Shown here: positions 1-5,163 of the stretch, one piece after another
How the letters are laid out: the number at the start of each line of letters is the position of its first letter
How positions within the stretch are numbered: position 1 is the stretch's first letter
Position numbers and translations under genes: made by a program
Notes under the pieces: model-generated
Databases searched by the model: none
Told to the model about the DNA's origin: nothing
Seen by the model: the letters and a program-made list of their open reading frames with translations, nothing else
Assembly (NCBI GenBank): GCA_964556885.1
Contig: CAZKYP010000228.1
Coordinates: 1 to 5,318 of the forward strand
DNA: 5,318 nt
From: CAZKYP01 sp964556885
GTDB lineage: Bacteria > Planctomycetota > Phycisphaerae > Sedimentisphaerales > Anaerobacaceae
Reading direction: 5' to 3'

Positions 1-3000
1 ACAACGAGAGCCGCGATGCAGTAATAACCGGATTTACCATATCAGGCGGATACGGGACGATTAATCCGGAGATTCAAGAAGGTATTTACTGGGGTGCCGG
101 AATTTATTGTTTCAATTCTTCACCGACTATTACGGGCAATATCATTTCCAATAACAACGGTCCCATGAAGATCGAAAACAATCAACTTGTCGCAGCGAGC
201 TATGGAGTGGGAATAAGCTGCTTAATATCCAGCCCGCTTATTACAAACAATATAATCAGGAACAATAAAGGATACGCAGGTGCCGGGATAATGACATACG
301 TCGGTAATGCGGTTATCAGCGACAACCTGATATATAACAACTCGGCCTATATCGGAGGAGGTATTGTCTTAATAGGTTCGGATCTGTTAATAAACAACAC
401 AATAATCTCCAACGATTCGAGCAACAGAATCGAAGGCCAGGAAGGCATAGCCGGTAATATCTACGCCGTATCCGATCCGTCATTCGGTTATTTCAGAATA
501 ATAAACAATATAATCTGCAATGCCAAATCAGGAGGCGGATTATTAGCAACCGATATCAATGACAACACCATAGAATATAATAACGTCTGGAATAATACTA
601 TGGGTGATTATCTCTCTATGGATAACCAGACCGGCCAGATAAGCCAGGGCAGGACCGTTAGTCAAACAGGAAAGAACGGAAATATATCAGTAGACCCGCT
701 CTGTATGAATACTGAGAGTGATGATTATCATTTACAGATGGACTCTCCGTGTATAAATGCCGGCGACCCGAATTTCATCGCCGAGCCCGGCCAGACGGAT
801 ATTGACGGCGATCCCCGAGTCTATGCCGACAGGGTCGATATCGGAGCGGACGAATATGTCGGATACATCAAACCGATTGCAAACGCCGGACCCGACCAGT
901 ACGTTGGCCCTACTCAGCCTGTCACACTCGATGGCAGTTCCAGCTACATATATGAGCCGGATGGCGTCATAACATATAACTGGAAACAGGTTTCCGGGCC
1001 GACTGTCGAGCTTGTAAATCCAACCAGCATGAATCCCACATTCATTCCCCAAATCGAAAGTCAATATATATTCGAACTGGTGGTAAGTGACGGCCTGTAC
1101 TCAAGCCTGCCCGACCAGGTAACAATATTCGTCGAAAACCGCGCGCCGGTAGCCGATGCAGGACCGGATCAGTCGATAAGCTCTATTCCGACAATCGTTA
1201 CGCTCGACGGCAATGGCTCCTACGATCCTGACGGTGATGAATTAACGTATAGTTGGAGACAAACCGGCGGACCTCCCGTTGAATTGAATGATGCAGATAC
1301 CGTCAGTCCGAGCTTTACCCCTGTACCTTCTGTTTTAACCGTATATATTTTCGAGCTGATAGTAAACGACGGCGCCTTGCCCAGCAGACCTGACAGCGTC
1401 GCAGTTGTAATAGGCAACAACACCCCCATTGCAGATGCCGGCTCGTCCCGATACGTCGCTCGTGACCCGGTAATTCTCGACGGGACCGGTTCGTTCGACC
1501 GTGACGGCTACGGAGAGTTTTCTTATTACTGGCGGCAAATATCCGGACCGTCGGTTAATATTACAGGCGAGAATACCGCAACGCCAACAATCAGCGGCTT
1601 TGTACAGACAAATCTGGTTCAGAGATGTACTTTCCAACTGATCTTTAGTGACGGCGAACAGGAAAGTAATCCAGACACCGTAGAAGTAATAATCGTGCCG
1701 GATTTCGGCGACAACTATTTTGTCCAGGTCAATCCTCCTTTCGATCCCAACAAACCTACAATCGTAGGTTTCGGCGGTGGGGACTGTAATATCGGCGGCG
1801 GCATGTACTTCACCGAGCCGGCCGACTGGTTTGACAATGCCAACTGTCTTACCGTAGATTCATACGGCCCGCCTTACAATCGGTACGGCGATGCCCTCAT
1901 CGTCTTTCTGTCAAATGCGGCCCCGGACTACACTCAGCCAATCCAAACCATCGGTTTCAGCACCGGTAATATGCCGGCGATAGATGTAGCTGTACAAATC
2001 AATAAAACATACACCGATGAACGTTTTGCCGTCAATCGTGTTTCATTGCTTGACGCCGCATGCCGAGAATATGCGAACAGTATATATGAATTCAACAAAT
2101 ATAAGCCGGCCATGGAGGAATTCTGGATTGAAAACTATTATTCAACGAACGCCAAGTATTATTCCGGAACATTGAATATAAGGTTTCCGGCCCCGCCGGC
2201 GGTTCACAGCACACCGGCGAGCTGGTTTCAGCTTTCACCCGAGGGCAACACTTATAACAACGGTCTAACCGCAGGTTTCTATATTTCCGTCGCAGGGCCG
2301 GGTAAAAATCTCAGATTTGGCCCGGACATAGAAAACTTTTATTTCGAATGGAATTCGCAAACCGATTACCTGACATTCTATGACCAGGCTGCGTACCCAT
2401 GTAAAATCCCGGAAGCGGTCGCGCTTATCGGTCCGGAAGATGGGGCGTCTGCAAGTCTCAGCAGATCTGGAACTGTATTGAGTTGCCGGTATAGTGACAG
2501 TGCAGTCAGCTACCAGCTCTTATTCGGTCCGTCACCGGACTGTATGAATTATCTCGTTTCCGAAACACCGAATCCGCCCGATCAGGGTATAACCATATTC
2601 CCATTCGAAACTACGTACTGGACTGTAAGGGTAACCGACGATAACGGCTCGTCGATTTACACTAATCCGATACGCATCACATCACAAAAAGTTGCAATCC
2701 CTATAATTGAAAACATCAGTACCTCTCGACAATACAATTCCATTCAGAAAGCAATAGACGCCGCAAGGGACGGCGATGAAATAGTAGTACATCCCGGAAT
2801 CTATCAGCACTTCGAAAATATCAATTTCAAGGGTAAAGCTATTACCGTCAGATCAACTGACCCGGACGATTCAGATGTCGTGACCGCTACGGTCCTGAAT
2901 AACGGCCTGGGGGCTGCGGCTACTTTTTCCAACCTTGAAGATGCAAACTCCGTCTTATGCGGCTTTACCATCACAGGTACGGGCACGGGTATAAAATGTA

Positions 3001-3587
3001 TCGGTTCGAATCCGAAAATTGATAAATGCACTTTCACAAACAATATCGGCCCCGCTATCACTTTACTGGAATCAGCAAATCCGACAATCACTAACTGCAT
3101 CATTGCCGCCAATGCCTCAGAAGGCATCGATATGTCGGCTCTGCGAACCGGCCGGGGCGAACTATATAACCTTGCTGAAATAATCAACTGCACTATTGTC
3201 GATAATCTGAAAGAAGGCATTCTGGGCGGCAAACCGACAATTCGAAATTCGATAGTCTACTTCAACGGCAGCGAGACCGAAAACGTTCAGATAAAAAGTG
3301 ACTTTGCAGTAGTAACTTACAGTGACATCCAGGGTTCATGGCCTGGAGAGGGTAATATCAATGTCGATCCTTTGTTTGCTGATTTAGCAAACAGCGATTA
3401 TCATCTGAAATCACAAGGCGGAAGATGGGATACTATCAGTCATACATGGCTGCAGGACGACCTCACAAGTCCCTGTATCGATGCAGGCGACCCGCTCAGC
3501 GACATCGGTCAGGAACCGGAACCGAACGGCTCGGTAATTAACATGGGCGTCTACGGCGGAACCGTCCAGGCAAGCAAATCTCTGTGA
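1..3587 (+). CDS. Large secreted-type multidomain protein: beta-helix, 3 PKD-like, alpha/beta-hydrolase-like, FN3-like, beta-helix (5' partial)
   Basis: The reading frame is open from the left edge (first full codon at 3) to TGA at 3585-3587, giving 1194 visible residues. The ATG at 165 is internal: the 54 codons before it continue the same beta-helix rungs (GAGIYCFNSSPTITGN) and no Shine-Dalgarno precedes it, so start and signal peptide lie outside the window. Numbering from the first visible codon: residues 1-228 are Asn/Ile/Gly-rich right-handed beta-helix rungs; 230-285 a cap with VDPL, DYHL, SPCINAGDP and DIDGDPRV; 290-379, 380-472 and 473-567 are three PKD-like domains; 568-803 resembles an alpha/beta-hydrolase; 804-895 is FN3/Ig-like; 896-1120 a second beta-helix opening with SIQKAIDAARDGDEIVVHPG; 1121-1194 a second cap ending INMGVYGGT. 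Such proteins are usually exported and bind or process polysaccharide or act at the surface, but no substrate can be named. No C-terminal anchor or sorting tail is seen. The domain order is well supported; the function is unknown. Confidence 0.93.
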   Translation, partial: NESRDAVITGFTISGGYGTINPEIQEGIYWGAGIYCFNSSPTITGNIISNNNGPMKIENNQLVAASYGVGISCLISSPLITNNIIRNNKGYAGAGIMTYVGNAVISDNLIYNNSAYIGGGIVLIGSDLLINNTIISNDSSNRIEGQEGIAGNIYAVSDPSFGYFRIINNIICNAKSGGGLLATDINDNTIEYNNVWNNTMGDYLSMDNQTGQISQGRTVSQTGKNGNISVDPLCMNTESDDYHLQMDSPCINAGDPNFIAEPGQTDIDGDPRVYADRVDIGADEYVGYIKPIANAGPDQYVGPTQPVTLDGSSSYIYEPDGVITYNWKQVSGPTVELVNPTSMNPTFIPQIESQYIFELVVSDGLYSSLPDQVTIFVENRAPVADAGPDQSISSIPTIVTLDGNGSYDPDGDELTYSWRQTGGPPVELNDADTVSPSFTPVPSVLTVYIFELIVNDGALPSRPDSVAVVIGNNTPIADAGSSRYVARDPVILDGTGSFDRDGYGEFSYYWRQISGPSVNITGENTATPTISGFVQTNLVQRCTFQLIFSDGEQESNPDTVEVIIVPDFGDNYFVQVNPPFDPNKPTIVGFGGGDCNIGGGMYFTEPADWFDNANCLTVDSYGPPYNRYGDALIVFLSNAAPDYTQPIQTIGFSTGNMPAIDVAVQINKTYTDERFAVNRVSLLDAACREYANSIYEFNKYKPAMEEFWIENYYSTNAKYYSGTLNIRFPAPPAVHSTPASWFQLSPEGNTYNNGLTAGFYISVAGPGKNLRFGPDIENFYFEWNSQTDYLTFYDQAAYPCKIPEAVALIGPEDGASASLSRSGTVLSCRYSDSAVSYQLLFGPSPDCMNYLVSETPNPPDQGITIFPFETTYWTVRVTDDNGSSIYTNPIRITSQKVAIPIIENISTSRQYNSIQKAIDAARDGDEIVVHPGIYQHFENINFKGKAITVRSTDPDDSDVVTATVLNNGLGAAATFSNLEDANSVLCGFTITGTGTGIKCIGSNPKIDKCTFTNNIGPAITLLESANPTITNCIIAANASEGIDMSALRTGRGELYNLAEIINCTIVDNLKEGILGGKPTIRNSIVYFNGSETENVQIKSDFAVVTYSDIQGSWPGEGNINVDPLFADLANSDYHLKSQGGRWDTISHTWLQDDLTSPCIDAGDPLSDIGQEPEPNGSVINMGVYGGTVQASKSL
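690..857 (+). repeat. Beta-helix cap motif, copy 1
   Basis: This encodes the cap that closes the first beta-helix: VDPLC, DDYHLQMDSPCINAGDP and then DIDGDPRV...VDIGADEY. The same order of motifs recurs at 3363-3587 (VDPLF, SDYHLKS, SPCIDAGDP, then INMGVYGGT). Copy 1 ends in the DIDGDPR...DIGADEY form and copy 2 in the NMGVYGGT form, both common ends of this cap type. The pair shows that two complete helix-plus-cap units sit in one polypeptide. Confidence 0.75.
867..1703 (+). repeat. Three tandem PKD-like (Ig-fold) domains
   Basis: Three consecutive units of about 90-95 residues (867-1139, 1140-1418, 1419-1703) share one pattern. Each starts P-[IV]-A-[ND]-A-G, follows with V-x-LDG[STN]xS, then [DE]xDG, then W-[KR]-Q-x-[ST]-G-P, and ends with a FEL[VI]VSDG-like strand and a PD-x-V strand. 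The first two units keep the fuller start AGPDQ; the third has AGSSR. The W-x-Q-x-S-G-P signature matches the PKD subgroup seen in KIAA0319-like and bacterial surface proteins. Their usual role is as a spacer or carbohydrate/protein interaction module, here separating the first beta-helix from the hydrolase-like region. The three units are clearly diverged, so the array is old rather than a recent expansion. Confidence 0.85.
1704..2411 (+). other. Alpha/beta-hydrolase-like domain inside the beta-helix protein
   Basis: This covers residues 568-803 of the visible protein. It reads in alpha/beta-hydrolase order: a strand into a Gly-rich turn (PTIVGFGGGD, possible oxyanion loop), a hydrophobic strand (DALIVFLSN), a nucleophile-elbow-like IGFSTGN with the G-x-S-x-G pattern (Ser codon 1959-1961) followed by a helix, a strand ending in Asp (VNRVSLLDAAC, Asp codon 2052-2054), a further strand (EEFWIENYYST), and a His followed by an aromatic (AVHSTPASWF, His codon 2205-2207). 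The spacing and the LLD...HSxxxxWF context recall lipase-like members. The first motifs are weak compared with textbook HGxGG, and the remaining 60 or so residues are unassigned. The fold is inferred from motif order only; the substrate is unknown, though an ester is the default expectation if it is active. Confidence 0.5.
2412..2687 (+). other. FN3/Ig-like domain
   Basis: Residues 804-895 begin with AVALIGPEDGASAS and contain VSYQLLFGPSPDCMNY and later TTYWTVRVTDDNGSSIYTNP. This is the pattern of FN3-like modules in planctomycete and Bacteroidetes surface proteins (P-x-DGA near the start, YQ-x-x-FG in the middle, YYW-x-V near the end). It links the hydrolase-like part to the second beta-helix. 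The assignment rests on motif order alone. Confidence 0.55.
3363..3587 (+). repeat. Beta-helix cap motif, copy 2 and protein C-terminus
   Basis: This encodes VDPLFADLANSDYHLKS, then LTSPCIDAGDP, then INMGVYGGTVQASKSL and the stop. It is the second copy of the cap seen at 690-857. The segment between DYHL and SPCI is longer here and carries GGRWDTISHTWLQDD, an insert common in this cap type. The protein ends 10 residues after the NMG motif, with no hydrophobic tail, dockerin or PEP-CTERM-like signal. Confidence 0.75.
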
Positions 3588-3639
3588 GACTTGAATAGGA
3601 TTTGTTATTTTGGTCTTGCCGAAGGAAAAGAGTCTTGTT
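3588..3639. other. 52-base convergent gap, no clear terminator
   Basis: The + strand beta-helix gene and the - strand panB stop only 52 bases apart, so both transcripts end here. I see a repeated GTCTTG (3614-3619 and 3632-3637) but no stem of useful length followed by a T-run on either strand. Termination may be factor-dependent, or the two transcripts may overlap at their 3' ends. Confidence 0.5.
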
Positions 3640-4494
3640 TTATAATTTGTCCTTAAGCAGTTCTTTTAGCCTGTCAAACTCTCCCGATTTCATGTGATAG
3701 CTATGCTCTGCATCGGGGAATTTGTTACTCTCAACCTGCTTATTGTATTCCTTAAACGCTGAAACCATACGCTCGCTTAAATTATCAAAGCTCTTGGAAA
3801 ATTTCGGACACGGTCCAAGCGTCAATCCCAATATATCATTCACTACCAGGACCTGCCCGTCACATCCCGACCCTGATCCGCAGCTTATAACCGGCACTTC
3901 ACTTCGCTTTGTAATAATTTCAGCCACTTCCGTGGCCGTTCCTTCAATCAGCAACGCGCCGGCCCCGGCATGAATCATCTGTTCGGCAAGGCTTATTAAC
4001 TCGGCCGCCATCTCCGCCGTTGTTGCTTCGGCTCTGAACCTGCCGATTTTCGTAATGCTTTGCGGCTTAATCCCGATATGTACCATAACAGCGATACCGG
4101 CATCGCTCACAGCCTTGATGACATCGAGATATGCACTGTTTGCTTCGATTTTTACTATTTGTGCTCCGGATTCGACGACAAACCTGCCGGCATTCTTTAT
4201 CGCCTGCTCTTTTGATAACTGATAGGAAAGAAAAGGCATATCAGCAACCAAAAAAACATCCGGTGCTCCGCGTCTCACTGCAGCCGTTATTGTAACCATA
4301 AAATCCATAGTGGCGGCAAGCGTCGTATCGAATCCAAGTATAGTCTGAGCGGCTGAATCTCCAACGAATATCATCTGAACTTCAGATTGCGATACAAGAC
4401 GCGCTGTTGTATAGTCATAGCAACTAATTGCCGCAATCTTTTGTCCTTTACGTTTCTTTTCAATCAGGTCTGCAATTGTTATCTTGTTATTCAT
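3640..4494 (-). CDS. panB: 3-methyl-2-oxobutanoate hydroxymethyltransferase (ketopantoate hydroxymethyltransferase), divergent form
   Basis: At 284 residues the length is close to the family norm (about 260-290). PanB transfers a hydroxymethyl group from 5,10-methylene-tetrahydrofolate to 2-oxoisovalerate, giving ketopantoate for pantothenate and CoA, in the cytoplasm on a TIM-barrel with Mg2+. Matches to the family: AAISCYDYTTARL near the start; VGDS (Asp46) and ADMPF (Asp85), which align with the E. coli metal ligands; VKIE (Lys115, Glu117); H139 in VHIGIKPQS; Glu184 in LLIEG, aligning with the catalytic base; DGQVLVVNDILGL; and PKFSK. Unusual for the family: GDSAAQ for GDSLGM, GFDTTLAAT for GHDSTLPVT, KIEAN for K[IL]EGG, IGRFRAEA where most have a GGYKVQG-like loop, and ISCGSGSG for IGIGAG. 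The start has an AAAAAGG Shine-Dalgarno 5 bases upstream. It is monocistronic within view, with no panC or panD adjacent. Family membership is very likely; a changed substrate is possible but unproven. Confidence 0.9.
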   Translation of the reverse strand: MNNKITIADLIEKKRKGQKIAAISCYDYTTARLVSQSEVQMIFVGDSAAQTILGFDTTLAATMDFMVTITAAVRRGAPDVFLVADMPFLSYQLSKEQAIKNAGRFVVESGAQIVKIEANSAYLDVIKAVSDAGIAVMVHIGIKPQSITKIGRFRAEATTAEMAAELISLAEQMIHAGAGALLIEGTATEVAEIITKRSEVPVISCGSGSGCDGQVLVVNDILGLTLGPCPKFSKSFDNLSERMVSAFKEYNKQVESNKFPDAEHSYHMKSGEFDRLKELLKDKL

Positions 4495-4499
4495 AAATA

Positions 4500-4506
4500 C
4501 CTTTTT
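4500..4506 (-). promoter_or_regulatory. Shine-Dalgarno of panB
   Basis: Read on the - strand this is AAAAAGG, followed by TATTT and then the ATG at 4494-4492. The 5-base spacing is short but workable, and it supports the annotated start: MNNKITIADLIEKK lines up with the usual PanB N-terminus. Confidence 0.65.
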
Positions 4507-4545
4507 CTGAAATCACACTTTGGAAGAAATAACAGCATGTTTGTT

Positions 4546-4574
4546 AAAATATTAGAACAATTTCATTTTATCAA
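4546..4574 (-). promoter_or_regulatory. Putative sigma-70-type promoter of panB
   Basis: On the - strand TTGATA (4574-4569; 5 of 6 to TTGACA) is followed by exactly 17 bases and then TATTTT (4551-4546; 4 of 6 to TATAAT). Transcription would start near 4539 and leave a leader of about 45 bases. The -35 overlaps one arm of a 10-base inverted repeat (4570-4579), so a regulator binding there could compete with polymerase. The region is AT-rich, so chance matches are easy to find; the spacing is the main support. Confidence 0.45.
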
Positions 4575-4662
4575 GCGTAATCTATTACGGTTTGGATGAT
4601 ATGTTCCATTGTTTTCATAAAAATTATGAAAAATAAAAGTATTTTGTAATTATACGCTTGAT
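4570..4662. repeat. 10-base inverted repeat ATCAAGCGTA / TACGCTTGAT
   Basis: ATCAAGCGTA at 4570-4579 is the exact reverse complement of TACGCTTGAT at 4653-4662. The sequence CGCTTGAT therefore faces outward on both strands, placing a TTGAT -35-like hexamer on each side of a 73-base core. This suggests a symmetrical, divergent control region between panB and a + strand transcript. The arms are also more GC-rich than their surroundings. Confidence 0.5.
4612..4632. promoter_or_regulatory. Perfect palindrome, operator-like
   Basis: The arms TTTTCATAA (4612-4620) and TTATGAAAA (4624-4632) are exact inverted repeats of 9 bases around a 3-base AAA centre. The palindrome is nested inside the 4570-4662 inverted repeat and nearly shares its centre. 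No T-run follows on either strand, so it is not a terminator. Its size and symmetry fit a dimeric repressor site, but the AT-rich arms make a chance origin possible. Confidence 0.4.
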
Positions 4663-4685
4663 TATTGGAAGAAATATTGTAGATT
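4658..4685 (+). promoter_or_regulatory. Weak putative promoter for the candidate small RNA
   Basis: TTGATT (4658-4663; 4 of 6) is followed by 16 bases and TAGATT (4680-4685; 4 of 6), giving a start near 4692. It is weak on its own. It is listed because a strong terminator lies downstream at 4812-4850 without a protein gene to serve, so some + strand promoter in this spacer is expected. Confidence 0.25.
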
Positions 4686-4691
4686 TCATTT

Positions 4692-4850
4692 GATTTTCTT
4701 CTTTTTCCTTAAAGTTATTTTTACTATCTATTCGATTAGATATGTAAGGAAATGAAAAAATCACTTTAGGCTTTCGAGTGAGTTATTATCAGCTTTTCAT
4801 CACCCTCCTCCGAAGCCAGATTCTGTAGTAATTGGAATCTGGCTTTTTTT
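4692..4850 (+). ncRNA. Candidate small RNA ending at an intrinsic terminator
   Basis: No credible protein gene lies ahead of the strong + strand terminator; the longest in-frame pieces are MKNKSIL and MKKSL. Read as RNA, the segment forms a sensible small-RNA layout. There is a first hairpin with 8-bp outer arms TTTCCTTA (4704-4711) and TAAGGAAA (4745-4752) and 6-bp inner arms TATCTA (4725-4730) and TAGATA (4737-4742). A short second stem follows, TCACTT (4761-4766) with GAGTGA (4776-4781). A C-rich stretch CACCCTCCTCC (4801-4811) has no obvious partner within the transcript, and then comes the terminator hairpin. The C-rich piece resembles the anti-Shine-Dalgarno end of 16S rRNA, a style used by trans-acting small RNAs. 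The 5' end is a guess. It could instead be the leftover 3' end of a lost gene. I do not recognise a known RNA family. Confidence 0.35.
4812..4850 (+). terminator. Strong rho-independent terminator
   Basis: The arms AAGCCAGATTC (4813-4823) and GAATCTGGCTT (4835-4845) pair perfectly over 11 bp around an 11-base loop, and the 3' arm runs into a T-run at 4844-4850. The nine central pairs GCCAGATTC/GAATCTGGC are the most stable structure in the spacer. On the - strand there is no T-run after the hairpin, so it works for + strand transcripts only. The nearest + strand gene upstream ends at 3587 and panB lies in between on the other strand, so it most likely serves a local transcript. Confidence 0.85.
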
Positions 4851-5099
4851 AGCCGCCACTATGTCAATATAGGAAATGTATTCACCTTCGCAATCAGCCA
4901 ACGTGGGTTACATGGAATATCTTGATAATATACTTTCTAACTTCTTAACATAATTCTTTCATTTCTTTTATCATATTCTTTACAAACATCCCTGAAAAAT
5001 TAATTTTTTCTCCAGGAAATATTTTAGATGCAAGATCATAGATGCGGTTATTAAGCTAAAATAACGGAAAACAAAATAAAAATATTATCAATTTTATGA
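4851..5099. other. AT-rich spacer between the terminator and the HTH gene promoter
   Basis: This is non-coding or decayed sequence. It holds a 14-base perfect palindrome AAAAATTAATTTTT (4995-5008) flanked by CCTG (4991-4994) and CAGG (5013-5016), and a short inverted repeat GTTATT (5047-5052) / AATAAC (5060-5065). An open piece on the - strand is listed separately. A 25-codon + strand frame (4876-4953, MYSPSQSANVGYMEYLDNIL...) has a poorly spaced AGGAA before its ATG and no recognisable homology. I see no tRNA, CRISPR or insertion-sequence ends. Confidence 0.5.
4908..5055 (-). pseudogene. Possible C-terminal remnant of a decayed gene
   Basis: On the - strand one frame is open from 5055 to a TAA at 4947-4945 and reads LNNRIYDLASKIFPGEKINF, then SGMFVKNMIKEMKELC. 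Skipping a single T at that stop continues as KKLESILSRYSM to a TAA at 4910-4908. The joined product looks like an amphipathic, Lys/Glu-rich C-terminus and is more protein-like than most AT-rich translations. The frame is closed upstream by TAG at 5058-5056, and there is no well-placed start codon with a ribosome site. I read it as a possible frameshifted remnant. AT-rich DNA naturally gives Lys, Ile, Asn and Met, so chance is a serious alternative. Confidence 0.15.
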
Positions 5100-5108
5100 A
5101 ATTTTATA

Positions 5109-5137
5109 TTGCATTATAGTGCATATTGTGATATATT
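5109..5137 (+). promoter_or_regulatory. Putative promoter of the HTH gene
   Basis: TTGCAT (5109-5114; 3 of 6 to TTGACA) is followed by exactly 17 bases and TATATT (5132-5137; 5 of 6 to TATAAT). Transcription would start near 5144 and leave a leader of about 20 bases, just enough for the GAGG ribosome site. The -35, spacer and -10 coincide with the 10-base-phased repeats at 5110-5149, which would fit autoregulation by the encoded DNA-binding protein. Confidence 0.4.
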
Positions 5138-5149
5138 ACTGCATATTAA
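5110..5149 (+). repeat. Four 10-base-phased TGCATATT-like units
   Basis: Cutting the sequence every 10 bases gives TGCATTATAG (5110), TGCATATTGT (5120), GATATATTAC (5130) and TGCATATTAA (5140). Units 2 and 4 share TGCATATT exactly, unit 1 shares TGCAT, and unit 3 keeps the ATATT core in register. Repeats at one helical turn place the same bases on one face of the DNA, as in iterons or arrays of excisionase-type binding sites. They sit directly on the promoter of a gene for an excisionase-like protein. Confidence 0.5.
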
Positions 5150-5150
5150 T

Positions 5151-5154
5151 GAGG
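5151..5154 (+). promoter_or_regulatory. Shine-Dalgarno of the HTH gene
   Basis: GAGG lies 9 bases before the ATG at 5164 and so decides the start. The ATG at 5159 meets a stop after four codons (M-L-C-S). The in-frame ATG at 5173 would be 18 bases away, too far. Confidence 0.65.
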
Positions 5155-5163
5155 ATACATGCT

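Larger units (their letters stand above)
4520..4676. repeat. 12-base direct repeat TTGGAAGAAATA
   Basis: TTGGAAGAAATA occurs exactly at 4520-4531 and again at 4665-4676, offset by 145 bases, both on the + strand. The first lies in the predicted panB leader. The second lies next to one arm of the inverted repeat 4653-4662. A 12-base exact match inside a short spacer is more than I would expect by chance even at high AT, but the role is unknown. Confidence 0.5.

Noticed and set aside
2804..3232. A 142-codon - strand open frame
   Set aside because: It lies fully antisense to the second beta-helix, whose motifs are clear; it is a shadow frame, as are the smaller ones at 732-1064, 757-972, 1220-1429, 1335-1637 and 3722-3973.
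165..3587. Starting the large protein at the ATG at 165
   Set aside because: The same frame stays open to the left edge and encodes typical beta-helix rungs before this ATG, which has no Shine-Dalgarno; the true start is outside the window.
4387..4599. A 70-codon + strand open frame
   Set aside because: Half of it is antisense to the well-supported panB, the protein has no recognisable features, and no ribosome site precedes it.
4612..4632. The palindrome as a terminator
   Set aside because: Its stem is almost wholly A/T and no T-run follows on either strand; an operator-like role fits better.
4755..4781. A - strand terminator (TCACT/AGTGA stem followed by six Ts)
   Set aside because: The stem is only 5 bp with little GC and an 11-base loop, and no - strand gene upstream needs it; the same bases fit better as a minor stem in the + strand RNA.
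4813..4845. The hairpin as part of a tRNA or integration site
   Set aside because: There is no cloverleaf, anticodon arm or GTTCGA-type T-loop; it is a simple stem followed by a T-run.
4876..4953. A 25-codon + strand frame (MYSPSQSANVGYMEYLDNIL...)
   Set aside because: The purine-rich AGGAA is almost adjacent to the ATG, there is no recognisable homology, and the only support is that it is open; mentioned in the spacer entry only.
4495..5163. CRISPR array or insertion-sequence ends
   Set aside because: The repeats found occur only twice or are 10 bases long, with no regular spacers, no transposase fragment and no target-site duplication.
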